From NCBI RefSeq assembly GCF_030408615.1, contig NZ_CP047187.1, positions 186,001-250,000 of the forward strand: a stretch of DNA of 64,000 nt. The letters are read 5' to 3'. Every line of letters starts with the position of its first letter. Position 1 is the stretch's first letter. This DNA is from Corynebacterium bovis DSM 20582 = CIP 54.80 (GTDB lineage Bacteria > Actinomycetota > Actinomycetes > Mycobacteriales > Mycobacteriaceae). Of this stretch, positions 26,949 through 35,607 are shown one piece after another. The position numbers and the translations under genes were made by a program. The notes beneath the pieces were generated by a model, which was not told where the DNA came from, made no database searches, and saw only the letters and a list, made by a program, of their open reading frames with translations.

Positions 26949-28004
26949 CTAGCGCGCGGCGGCGACGGCGCGGGCGAAGGCCTCGGCGCTGCGGGCGTCG
27001 TCGAAGATCCCGAAGTCCACCTCGATTCCGCGGCGGCGGTCGACGAGGCTGACCTCCCCCTGGTCGTGGGCGCGGACCGCGATCCACCGGGAACTGTCGT
27101 CCTGCACGACCTTCCCGTCGGCGGCCCGGCCGCGGGCGCCGTGCCCGGGCGCGCCGGGGCCGGCCGCGGTGAGGAACGTGTCCCGCCGGTGGTCGGCCCA
27201 GTCCCGGTCGCGGATGAACCGCACGACGTGGTCGGACAGCGCCGTGCCCGGGCGGCCCGTGCACTGCACCGCGCGGGCGGTGCGCTCGGCGGGGCGCGGG
27301 CGGGCGGTCCCCGACGCCGGGGCCGCCGACGTGGCCGCGACCTGCGACGACGGGGCGGCCGACGTGGAGCCGGCGTCCCCGCCGGTCGGTGCCGCCGCGC
27401 CCGCCGCCGCGCCCGACGTCGCGGCCGCCGTCCCGCCCGCCGCGGACGTGGCCGCGACCTGCGAGGTCGTGGCGGCCGCGGGCTCACCGTCCGTCGCACC
27501 GCCGACGGCCTCGATGGTGACGTCGCCCTCCCGGCAGTCGTGGAGGAGCTCCGCGACCGGGCGGGGCAGCGCGCCGAGGGCCGGGTCGCGCAGGGACCCG
27601 TCGAGGCCGGTCGACGCGCCGGGCGAGGTCACGAGCTGCCCCGCCGGCACGTCCGGGCCGGGACCCGTGGGCGTCGCGGGCGCCGCCGCGGACGGCCCAC
27701 CGGGGGCACCGCCCGCGCGCCCGCCGCCGTCGAGGGCGGCGTCCCGGCTGTCGGCGTCGTCCCCTCCGTCACCGAGGGCGAGGAGCACGGCGATGACGAC
27801 GAGCACCACGACCGTGACAGTGACGACCGCCCCGAAGAGCACCGTGAGCGGCCGCACGCGGCGGCGACCCCCCGGGGTCGCGGACCCCGCCGGGGCCTCC
27901 GGTGTCGCGGACCCCGCCGGGACCTCCGGTGTCGCGGACCCCGCCGGGACCTCCGGTGTCGCGGACCCCGCCGGGACCTCCGGTGTGCCGTCCTGCTCCG
28001 TCAT
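26949..28004 (-). CDS. Single-pass membrane protein of unknown function
   Basis: 351 residues. The N-terminus carries four tandem copies of PEVPAGSAT (27-bp DNA repeat), then basic residues and one strong helix (LTVLFGAVVTVTVVVLVVIAVLLAL, split here only for description). The outside part has a Thr/Ala/Gly-rich spacer between two conserved-looking segments: PVAELLHDCREGDVTIEAV and a C-terminal domain of about 110 residues with VQCTGRPGTALSDHVVRFI. Two cysteines could form a disulfide. GGAGGAGG precedes the ATG at 28004. I do not recognise the family. Confidence 0.75.
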   Translation of the reverse strand: MTEQDGTPEVPAGSATPEVPAGSATPEVPAGSATPEAPAGSATPGGRRRVRPLTVLFGAVVTVTVVVLVVIAVLLALGDGGDDADSRDAALDGGGRAGGAPGGPSAAAPATPTGPGPDVPAGQLVTSPGASTGLDGSLRDPALGALPRPVAELLHDCREGDVTIEAVGGATDGEPAAATTSQVAATSAAGGTAAATSGAAAGAAAPTGGDAGSTSAAPSSQVAATSAAPASGTARPRPAERTARAVQCTGRPGTALSDHVVRFIRDRDWADHRRDTFLTAAGPGAPGHGARGRAADGKVVQDDSSRWIAVRAHDQGEVSLVDRRRGIEVDFGIFDDARSAEAFARAVAAAR

Positions 28005-28136
28005 GGGGCCTCCTCCACTCCTCGACGCTGCGCGGGGAACTGCATCCGTGAGCAGCATAGCCAGCGGCGGCGGGGGCGGGCCGGCCAGGGGGCGCGTCGG
28101 AGGGGTCGGGGCCGGGGCGGCGGTAGACTCCGCGGC

Positions 28137-29678
28137 ATGAGCTCTGACACGGCGGACAGCGCACACCGGGCGGCACGTGGCACAGCACGCGGGGACGGCC
28201 CGGACACCGCCGCCCCGCGGTTCGCCGAGGCCGTCCGCCACCTCGACGTGAGCAACGGCTCGGTCCCCGCGCACATCGACCGCGCCGCCGCGTTCGCCCG
28301 CTTCGCCCGCGCGACCGGCCGCGGCGCGGTGACCGTCGCCCCCGTGCTCCTCACCGGCCAGGCCCGACGCCAGCACATCCGCAACACCGTCCTCGAGGAC
28401 CACCGCGTCCGCCTCCACGTCGTCCCGGACGCGGTGGAGGACAAGCTCGACGACCTCGTCGACGACCCCTTCGCCTTCTTCCGCGGCACCGCCCTGCTGT
28501 ACTACCGCGACCACGCGGGCACGGACGCGCACCTGGCGACCGTGCCGTCCATCGGCGACGTCCACCCGGAGAACTTCGGCATCATCCCCGGCGCCGACGG
28601 CGAACCGCTGTTCAGCGCCAACGACTTCGACGAGGCGTGGCCCGCCCCCTTCACCTACGACGTGTTCCGCGGCGCGGTCGGCTTCGCCCTGCTGGTCGAG
28701 GCGCAGGGGCGCAAGCCGTCGAAAAGGAGGAAGGTCGCCCGGGACTTCGTCCGCGGGTACATCCGGGGCGTGGAGGCGTGCCTGTTCGACCCGGGGGAGA
28801 TCGACGCGCGCGTCACCGCCGACAACGCCCCCGGGTGCCTGGAGCCGTACTTCCGGAAGGCGTCGCGGAGCCGCGGCCGGTTCCTGCGGAAGAAGGTCGA
28901 CCCGGAGACCGACCGGTTCCGGCACACCGACCGCATCACCCCACGCCCGGAGCTCGTCGACGTGCTGCGGCCCGTCGTGGAGGAGTACGCCCGCCGGGTC
29001 CGTCCGGCGGGGAGGCCGGAGGGGTTCTTTGAGGTCAGGGACGTGGCCACCCGGTCGGGCAGCGGCACGGCGAGCCGGGGGCTGCCCCGGTTCTGGGTGC
29101 TCGTCCGGGGGTGGGACGACGCCGCCGACCAGCGGGTCATCCTGGAGTTCAAGCTCTCGCGCGCGTCCGCGATGCAGGGGCTCGTGCCGGCGGACCCCCG
29201 GAGCACGATGCCGCCGGCGGAGCGGATCGCGAAGGCGTTCACGGCGTTCGTCGGCGACGGTGACCCGTTGTACGGGCACGCGGACATCGACGGGCTGAGT
29301 TTCCTCGTCCGCGAGCGCAGCCCGATGAAGGTCAACGTCGACGCCGAGGACATGTCCTACCCCGACCTGCGCGAGTACGCCGAGCTGTGCGGGCAGTTGC
29401 TCGCGCGGAAGCAGGCGCGGGCCGACCGGGTGCTCCGGGAGGCGGGGGCTGCGTCCGGCGGCGCGGGTGCCGGGGCTGCGTCCGGTGGCGCGTGCGGGCG
29501 CAGCATCATGGAGCGGATCGCGGAGCAGATCCACGCGGCGGTGTTCCTCGCCGACGCCGAGGAGTTCGTCGAGGAGCAGGTCGCCCGCGTTCTCGAGGAC
29601 CACCGCCTGTTCAGCGAGGACGTCGAGCGCGGGGCGTTCCTCAACATCGACGCCACCGGGTGGGGCGAGGGCGACTGA
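28137..29678 (+). CDS. DUF2252-family protein
   Basis: 513 residues. The conserved blocks of DUF2252 are present: PFAFFRGTALLYYRD, SIGDVHPENFGI (resembling the catalytic loop of kinase-like phosphotransferases), NDFDEAWPAPFTYDVFR and a late YGHADIDGLSFLVRERSPMK. The family has a protein-kinase-like/aminoglycoside phosphotransferase-like fold; the substrate is unknown. The ATG lies 7 nt after TAGACT (28124-28129), again leaderless. A short Ala/Gly-rich insert lies near residue 445. Confidence 0.88.
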   Translation: MSSDTADSAHRAARGTARGDGPDTAAPRFAEAVRHLDVSNGSVPAHIDRAAAFARFARATGRGAVTVAPVLLTGQARRQHIRNTVLEDHRVRLHVVPDAVEDKLDDLVDDPFAFFRGTALLYYRDHAGTDAHLATVPSIGDVHPENFGIIPGADGEPLFSANDFDEAWPAPFTYDVFRGAVGFALLVEAQGRKPSKRRKVARDFVRGYIRGVEACLFDPGEIDARVTADNAPGCLEPYFRKASRSRGRFLRKKVDPETDRFRHTDRITPRPELVDVLRPVVEEYARRVRPAGRPEGFFEVRDVATRSGSGTASRGLPRFWVLVRGWDDAADQRVILEFKLSRASAMQGLVPADPRSTMPPAERIAKAFTAFVGDGDPLYGHADIDGLSFLVRERSPMKVNVDAEDMSYPDLREYAELCGQLLARKQARADRVLREAGAASGGAGAGAASGGACGRSIMERIAEQIHAAVFLADAEEFVEEQVARVLEDHRLFSEDVERGAFLNIDATGWGEGD

Positions 29679-29709
29679 CCGCGGCCCGCCGCCCCGCCCG
29701 CCTCAGGAC

Positions 29710-29790
29710 GGGTCGCCGGCCGCCGCGTCCCTCGTCCCCGCCCGTGGGTCGCCGGCCGCCGCGTCCCTCGTCCCCGCCCGTGGGTCGCCG
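29710..29790. repeat. 36-bp tandem repeat, two copies and part of a third
   Basis: Units start at 29710, 29746 and 29782 with GGGTCGCCGG. They lie between the stop codons of two convergent genes and look like a small minisatellite. Confidence 0.8.
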
Positions 29791-29808
29791 GTCACCGCCC
29801 CGCCCGCC

Positions 29809-30906
29809 TCAGGACTCCGGGCGGTCCGGTCCGTCCGTGTCGTCGTCGCTGTCGCCGCCGCCGGTTCCGTCATGTCCGTCGCCGCCGGCGCTGCTGTCAT
29901 TGCCGCTGCCACCGCTGCGGCTGCCGCCGTCGGCGTGCTCGTCGAACTGCCGCAGCTCGTCGGCCAGGCCGGCCTCGAGCTCCCGGGCGAGGTCCTCCAG
30001 CTGGCGGTCCATCGCGTCGGTGTCCCGGTCGTCGTGGTCGTCCCGGTCGTCATGGTCGTCGCGGACATCGCTGTAGTCCCAGGTCGCCTCGTCCCCGAGT
30101 GCCCCGAGGTCGTCGGCGTCGGCGATGGAGAGCCCGTCGGGGATCGTGTCCCGCAGATCGTCCGGCATGTCGCCGACCAGCTCGTCCGCCACGTCCCCCG
30201 GTCGGCCCGACACCGGCGCACCGGGCGTGTCCCCGTCGAGCCCGTCGTCGCCGAGGTCCGTCTCGGAGGGGTCCGGGTCGCCGGGCGCGCGGCCGGTGCT
30301 GTCGTCGTCGGACCAGTGCGACCCCATCCCCATGAACTCCGCGACCGTCTCGGACCCGGTGAGCCCGATCTGCTCCAGCAGACCCTCACCCTCCTCGGGC
30401 CACACCTCGCACCCCTGCAGCGGCATGAAGTTCAGCGACGCGCCCTCGGGCAGGCAGAGCACCACGCTGTCGTGCGGGGACAGGTTCGCGAGCACCTCGT
30501 CCAGCCGGTCCTCGGGGAACAGGGTGACGAGGATGACGTCGTCCGGCACCGCGTCCACCGGGTACAGCGAGGGCACACTCCGCTGGATCTCCGGCGACCC
30601 GGTGATCGCCTCCACGTACGCCTGGGCGAGGTTCTGCCTGTTCAGCCGGACGTTCGTGTCCTCGTCCTGGACCGCGCGGACGTAGATCGCGGGCAGCCCC
30701 CGGACGGACTCCAGCGCCCGCCACTCGACGAACGCGGTCATGTGCGGGTGGCTGTCGCCGCTGAGGAACTGGATGTCCTGCGTCGCCGCGAACTTCGCCT
30801 CGGAGAGCCGTTCGGCGCTGCCGGTGACCGGCGCGTTGACACCGTAGTAGCTCCACTGGGGGCTCGCGCCGGGGTCGTGGCGGAACACGATGCGTGCGGT
30901 GTCCAT
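29809..30906 (-). CDS. Hypothetical protein with acidic repeat tail
   Basis: 365 residues, family not recognised. The first ~190 residues look globular (IVFRHDPGASPQWSYYGVNAP, AFVEWRALESV, PDDVILVTLFPEDRLDEVL). The remainder is very acidic and disordered, including DDHDDRDDHDDRD and Gly/Asp/Ser runs. No signal peptide or membrane helix. It lies 5 bp downstream of the methyltransferase gene and must share its mRNA. Confidence 0.8.
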   Translation of the reverse strand: MDTARIVFRHDPGASPQWSYYGVNAPVTGSAERLSEAKFAATQDIQFLSGDSHPHMTAFVEWRALESVRGLPAIYVRAVQDEDTNVRLNRQNLAQAYVEAITGSPEIQRSVPSLYPVDAVPDDVILVTLFPEDRLDEVLANLSPHDSVVLCLPEGASLNFMPLQGCEVWPEEGEGLLEQIGLTGSETVAEFMGMGSHWSDDDSTGRAPGDPDPSETDLGDDGLDGDTPGAPVSGRPGDVADELVGDMPDDLRDTIPDGLSIADADDLGALGDEATWDYSDVRDDHDDRDDHDDRDTDAMDRQLEDLARELEAGLADELRQFDEHADGGSRSGGSGNDSSAGGDGHDGTGGGDSDDDTDGPDRPES

Positions 30907-30911
30907 CGTGG

Positions 30912-31652
30912 TCACCGTCCTTCCTGGTGGGTGTCGGGGGAGGTGGGCGCGTCGTCGCGGGGGGTCGCCGGTGGGGTCACCGCCGTGAGCACCGCGACGA
31001 GGAACCCGGAGCGTCCGCGCGTGAACGGGTCCGCCTCCCACGTGCTGAACCGGTGCTGGACGCTCAGACCGGCGCGGGCGCAGTCCGACGCGAACGTGTC
31101 GTCGTCCCACCCCCGGTCCAGGCCGAGGCCGACGATGAGCCGGCCGGGGCGGGACGCGTCCGCGGGCGTGGTGAGCGGTGTGGGCGGTGCGGCCGGGGGT
31201 GCGGCGTCCGCACCCTCGGCGAGGCACGTGCGCAGGGTGCGCAGCGCCCGGACCCGGTGGGCGGGCTCGATGAACGTGAGGACGTTGCCGGCGCTGACGA
31301 TGACGTCGTACGGGCCCGTGGGCCACGACGGCTCCTCCGCCGCGAGGTCGCCGACGTGCCAGTCCACCTCAGGGTGGTGGGCGCGCGCGTAGTCGACGAG
31401 GTACGGGTCGATGTCCACGCCCGTCACGTGGTGCCCCCGGGCGGCGAGGTACGCGCCCGTCCGGCCCGTCCCGGCACCGGCGTCGAGGATCCGTGCCCCG
31501 CGGGGGGAGAGGGCGTCGACGAGCCGCGCCTCCCCGTCGATGTCGCGACCCTCGGCCTCGAGGCGTTCCCACCGGTGCGCGTAGTGAGCGGAGTGCTCCG
31601 GGTCGGAGGACGTCAACTCCCGCCACGTGGTTGTTCGTCCCGTGGATGTCAT
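30912..31652 (-). CDS. Class I SAM-dependent methyltransferase
   Basis: 246 residues. The SAM-binding motif I is ARILDAGAGTGRTGAYLA (about residues 50-67), with GVDIDPYLVDYARAH (acidic residue that holds the ribose) and YDVIVSAGNVLTFI as motifs II-III. Substrate unknown. The ATG lies 6 nt after CATACT (31664-31659), so leaderless. First gene of a two-gene operon. Confidence 0.88.
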   Translation of the reverse strand: MTSTGRTTTWRELTSSDPEHSAHYAHRWERLEAEGRDIDGEARLVDALSPRGARILDAGAGTGRTGAYLAARGHHVTGVDIDPYLVDYARAHHPEVDWHVGDLAAEEPSWPTGPYDVIVSAGNVLTFIEPAHRVRALRTLRTCLAEGADAAPPAAPPTPLTTPADASRPGRLIVGLGLDRGWDDDTFASDCARAGLSVQHRFSTWEADPFTRGRSGFLVAVLTAVTPPATPRDDAPTSPDTHQEGR

Positions 31653-32247
31653 TCCCCCAGTATGCCTGTCCGCCGGACGGTTCTCACCCGGTCCCCGGCG
31701 CGCGGGCGTGGGTGCGGCGTGGCGTGGGGTGGCTCGCGTGTTGACGGGAGTGGCGAAGGTTTTTGCACGACATCGGCCCAAATCGTGCAAAAAGCTTAGC
31801 CACACCGGCCGCAGCGGGTGGGCGGGCGTCCGGAGCGCGTGGGGTGGCTCGCGTGGTGACGGGAGTGGCGAAGGTTTTTGCACGAAATCGGCCCAAATCG
31901 TGCAAAAAGCTTTGCCACACCGGCCGCAGCGGGTGGGCGGGCAGAGATCAACACCGAAGCCGGCCAGACGCCAACGCCAGCGCCGGCCGGGACCAACGCC
32001 GGGGCGTCAAGGGTGGGCGGGCGGGCAGAGATCAACACCGAAGCCGGCCAGGCGCCAACGCCAGCGCCGGCCGGGACCAACGCTGGGGCGTCAAGGGTGG
32101 GTGGGCGCCTGGGATGTGTGGGTCGGCCCGCGTGGTGGCGGGAGTGGCAAAGGTTTTTGCACGAAATCGGCCTAAAACGTGCAAAAAGCTTAGCCGCACC
32201 GGCCGCAGCGGGCGGGCGGCGGCGGGATGCCGCTAGCATCGTGGGGC
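31653..32247. repeat. Palindrome cluster 1: three 54-bp elements between divergent genes
   Basis: Copies at 31750-31803, 31865-31918 and 32144-32197, all in the orientation opposite to the other eleven copies in this window. Each has a left arm like GTGGCGAAGGTTTTTGCAC and a right arm GTGCAAAAAGCTTAGCCAC around a 16-nt loop with CGGCCC in the middle. Between copies 2 and 3 an 87-bp segment with CAACGCCAGCGCCGGCCGGG is itself duplicated. No coding signal is seen. A TAGCAT box (32234-32239) at the end serves the SDR gene. Confidence 0.9.
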
Positions 32248-33090
32248 ATGACCACGAGGGACGACGCTCAGGACACATCCACGACCACGGAGACGGGCGC
32301 GACGACCACCACGGGCGGGGATGCGAGCGCGGCAACGACCACGGGCGGGGGCGCCGCGCGGCGCCGGACCGCGGTCGTCACCGGCGCCTCGGCCGGCATC
32401 GGGGAGGCCACCGCCCTGTCCCTCGCTGAGGACGGGTGGGATGTCGTCGTCGCAGCGCGGCGTCGGGAACGACTGGAGACCGTGGCCACCGCCTGCCGTG
32501 ACCTCGGCGCGACCGCCCACCCGATCGAACTCGACGTCACCGACCAGGCGAGCATCGACCGGTTCGCCGCGGCCGTGCGCGCGCTCGGCGGCGGGGTCGA
32601 CCTGCTGGTCAACAACGCCGGCGGCGCGCGCGGGCTGGACCCGGTGCTCGACGCGGACGTGGACGACTGGCGGTGGATGTTCGAGGCGAACGTCATGGGG
32701 ACGCTCCAGGTCACCCGCGCGCTGTTCGACGAGCTGGCCGCGGGCGTTGCGCCGCAGGTCATCAACGTCGTGTCCGTCGCCGGGCGCGGGGCATACCGCG
32801 GCGGCGCCGGGTACAACGCCGCGAAATTCGGCGAGACCGCGCTCACCGACGTCATGCGCATGGAGTTCGCCGAGCGCGGCGTGCGCGTGTGCCAGATCGA
32901 CCCCGGCCGGGTCGCGACGGACTTCAGCCTCAACCGGTTCAAGGGCGACGCCGCCCGGGCCGAGGAGGTGTACGCGGACAAGGAGAACCTGGTGGCGGGG
33001 GACATCGCCGAGGCCATCCGGTGGGTCGCCGCGCGGCCGGCGCACATGGACGTGGAGTCGATGATGATCCGCCCGATCGACCAGGTCTGA
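32248..33090 (+). CDS. Short-chain dehydrogenase/reductase
   Basis: 280 residues. Classical SDR: cofactor loop TGASAGIGEATAL, NNAGG, catalytic Tyr and Lys in YNAAKFG with Ser in VVSVAGRG, then DPGRVATDFS. A similar domain occurs in YdfG-like 3-hydroxy acid dehydrogenases, where the C-terminal MDVESMMIRP segment also occurs; this is the best guess for substrate. The N-terminal 40 residues are Thr/Ala/Gly-rich. Start at 32248, 8 nt after TAGCAT. The last 16 codons plus flank are duplicated at about 41180. Confidence 0.9.
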   Translation: MTTRDDAQDTSTTTETGATTTTGGDASAATTTGGGAARRRTAVVTGASAGIGEATALSLAEDGWDVVVAARRRERLETVATACRDLGATAHPIELDVTDQASIDRFAAAVRALGGGVDLLVNNAGGARGLDPVLDADVDDWRWMFEANVMGTLQVTRALFDELAAGVAPQVINVVSVAGRGAYRGGAGYNAAKFGETALTDVMRMEFAERGVRVCQIDPGRVATDFSLNRFKGDAARAEEVYADKENLVAGDIAEAIRWVAARPAHMDVESMMIRPIDQV

Positions 33091-33546
33091 GCTGGGCTGG
33101 CGCGGGTGGGCGGGACGCGCTGGTGGGGGCGGGCGTGCTGGCGGGGGCGCCTGCCCGCTGCGCGGCCGCCCGTTGTGGCCGGCGTGGCTAAGCTTTTTGC
33201 ACGTTGTGGGCCGATTTTGTGCAAAACCCTTTGCCACTCCTGCCAACGCGAGGGCCGCCCCACGCGCTCTGGGCGCGCACCCGCCCCTGACGCCCTGGTG
33301 TTGGTCTCCGCTCGCCCGGCCGGCCGGTGTGGCTAAGTTTTTTGCACGTTGTGGGCCGATTTTGTGCAAAAGCCTTTGCCACTCCTGCCAGCGCGCGGGC
33401 CGCCCCACGTGCTCTGGCCGGCCGCCCGCCCTGGCGTTGGTCTCTGCGCGCCCGCCCGGCCGGTGTGGCTAAGTGTTTTGCACGTTTTGGGCGTATTTTG
33501 TGCAAAAACCTTTGCCACTCCGGGCCGCGCATCGCTGCGCCGCGCA
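33091..33546. repeat. Palindrome cluster 2: three 54-bp elements between convergent genes
   Basis: Copies at 33184-33237, 33329-33382 and 33465-33518, spaced 145 and 136 bp. Each is followed by a related flank (CAACGCGAGGGCCGCCCCAC and onward to GCGTTGGTCTC), so the larger repeated unit is about 140 bp. Nothing coding is seen in the gap. Confidence 0.9.
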
Positions 33547-35481
33547 TCACCCCTGGTCAGCAGCGGCCGCCAGCGCCTCGCGGGCGGCGGGGAGCGCCGC
33601 CTCGCGGTCGGCGGGCACCAGCCCCACCCGGGAGCGGCGGTCGAGGATGTCGGACACCGTCACCGCGCCCTCATGCGTGACGTGGAAGCTGAACTCCGCG
33701 CGCGTGACGTCCAGCCCGGGCGCGACCGGGTCCAGCGGCCGGTCGAGCACGCACGCCCGCACGACCTCCGGCGCCTCCCAGCCGAACCGCTCCACGAGCG
33801 ACGCCGGCAGCCCCGCCAGGTCGGACTCCGTCACCGCGCGGCACACGGCACTCCGCGGTGCCCCGACCAGCGGAATCGACGTCGTGACACACGGCCCGGG
33901 CCGCCCGCCGCCATGCCCGCCGCGGCCAACCGCGCCCACGCCAACCCTGCCGCCAGCGCCGTCCCCGCGCCCGCCGGCGCCGCCCTCGCCCCCGCCAGCG
34001 CCGTTCCCGTCCCCGCGCCCGCCCTCGCCAGCGCCGCCACCCGCGCCACCCCACGCCCCCTGCGCGAGCACGGCGTCGACCGTCTGCTCCGCCATGAGCC
34101 GGTACTCGGTGAGCTTCCCGCCGGTCACGGTGACGAGGCCGTCGTCCCCGGTGAGGATCACATGCTCCCGCGACAGGTCCGCGGTCGAGGCCCCCGCCCC
34201 CGCCCCGTCGAGCGTGATGAGCGGCCGCAGGCCCGCGTACGCGCCGATGACGTCGTCGCTGGTCAGCCGCGTGGCCAGCGCCTGGTTGACCACGTCGAGG
34301 ATCCACGTCACGTCGCTGTCGGGCACCTCCGGCTCGTCGGGGATCGCGCCCGGCTGGTCCTCGTCGGTGAGCCCGATGTAGCACCGCCCGAGCTGCTCGG
34401 GGAGGATGAAGCAGAACCGGTTGGTGGCCCCGGGGACGGGGACGGTGAGGGCGCCGGTGGGGTTGCCGACGCTGCCCGCGTCCACCACGAGGTGCGTGCC
34501 GCGGGACGGTCGGACGGTGACGGCCGGGTCCATGTCGCCGGCCCACACGCCCGTCGCGTTGACGACGGCCCCCGCCGTGACCGTGGTCGGGGTGGCTGCC
34601 GTCGGTGCGGCGGCTGCGGCGGCTGACCGGCCGGCGGCGTCGTCGCCCTCCGCGAGCGTGTCCTCGAGCACGACCTCCCGCCCGGACACGGACGCGGCGC
34701 GACAGTGCGTGATGACCGTCGCCCCGTACCCGGCGGCGGTCCGGGCGAGGCACGTGACCAGGCGCGCGTCGTCGACGAGCTGCCCGTCGTAGTTGACGTA
34801 CCCCAGCCGCAGGTCGGAGGTCTCCACGGCGGGGCACAGCGCGCGCACCGTCGCGGCGGTGACCGTGCGGGAACGCGGGAGGGTGCGCGAGCTCGTCCGC
34901 GCGGCGACGCGCAGCAGGTCGCCGGCGAGGAACCCGACGCGCGGCAGCACCCGGTTCAGCACGCTGTACCGGTCCTGCACGGGCACGACCTGCGGCAGCG
35001 CGCGGGTGAGGTGCGGCGCGGTCCGTTCCATGAGGATGCCGCGTTCGCGCGCGGAGCGGGTCGCCACGGAGACGTCCCCGGTGGCCAGGTAGCGGAGGCC
35101 GCCGTGGGCCAGTTTCGACGACCACCGCGACGTGCCGAACGCGAGGTCGTGGGCGTCGACGAGGAGCACGGTGAGCCCCCGGGTGACGGCGTCGAGGGCG
35201 ACCCCGCAGCCGGTGACCCCGGCGCCGACGACGACGACGTCGTAGTGCGCGGGTCGGCCGGCGTCCGACGCGTCCCGCAGCGCGGCGAGGTCCGCGGCCC
35301 GGCGGGCGGCGGTGAGGCGGGCGGCGGTGGCGGAGAACCGGCCGGTGGCGCTGGCGTGGGGCGCGGTGCGCTCCGCGGTGCCGGGGCGGGGCGTGGTGCG
35401 CTCCGCGGCGTGCCCGGCGGTGCGGCCGGCGGCGCGGTCCGCGGTGCCGGGGCGCGGGGTGGGCGTGGAAGGGGTGCTCAT
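33547..35481 (-). CDS. glpD: Glycerol-3-phosphate dehydrogenase, FAD-dependent
   Basis: Oxidises glycerol 3-phosphate to dihydroxyacetone phosphate and passes electrons to quinone. 644 residues: after a 75-residue low-complexity leader comes YDVVVVGAGVTGCGVALDA (FAD loop), FGTSRWSSKLAHGGLRYL, NATGVWAGD, PSRGTHLVV, FILPEQLGRCYIGLTDED and VTVTGGKLTEYRLMAEQ, all family hallmarks. A ~50-residue Gly-rich insertion (about residues 490-540) separates the FAD domain from the C-terminal cap. The ATG lies 7 nt after TACGCT (35494-35489), leaderless. Confidence 0.93.
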   Translation of the reverse strand: MSTPSTPTPRPGTADRAAGRTAGHAAERTTPRPGTAERTAPHASATGRFSATAARLTAARRAADLAALRDASDAGRPAHYDVVVVGAGVTGCGVALDAVTRGLTVLLVDAHDLAFGTSRWSSKLAHGGLRYLATGDVSVATRSARERGILMERTAPHLTRALPQVVPVQDRYSVLNRVLPRVGFLAGDLLRVAARTSSRTLPRSRTVTAATVRALCPAVETSDLRLGYVNYDGQLVDDARLVTCLARTAAGYGATVITHCRAASVSGREVVLEDTLAEGDDAAGRSAAAAAAPTAATPTTVTAGAVVNATGVWAGDMDPAVTVRPSRGTHLVVDAGSVGNPTGALTVPVPGATNRFCFILPEQLGRCYIGLTDEDQPGAIPDEPEVPDSDVTWILDVVNQALATRLTSDDVIGAYAGLRPLITLDGAGAGASTADLSREHVILTGDDGLVTVTGGKLTEYRLMAEQTVDAVLAQGAWGGAGGGAGEGGRGDGNGAGGGEGGAGGRGDGAGGRVGVGAVGRGGHGGGRPGPCVTTSIPLVGAPRSAVCRAVTESDLAGLPASLVERFGWEAPEVVRACVLDRPLDPVAPGLDVTRAEFSFHVTHEGAVTVSDILDRRSRVGLVPADREAALPAAREALAAAADQG

Positions 35482-35607
35482 GCCCGCCAGCGTAGGAGCG
35501 GGCGGTGGCCGGGAGGCGGCCCCGGGCCGGACCACCGCCCCCGGCCGGGGGCGGAAATCCGTGCTTCACGCCGGACGGCTGTCCGGACCGCTGTGTACGC
35601 TCAGGAC

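Noticed and set aside
24400..27264. 954-residue open frame opposite the acyltransferase
   Set aside because: Composition typical of an antisense shadow in very GC-rich DNA; the plus-strand gene has all catalytic motifs.
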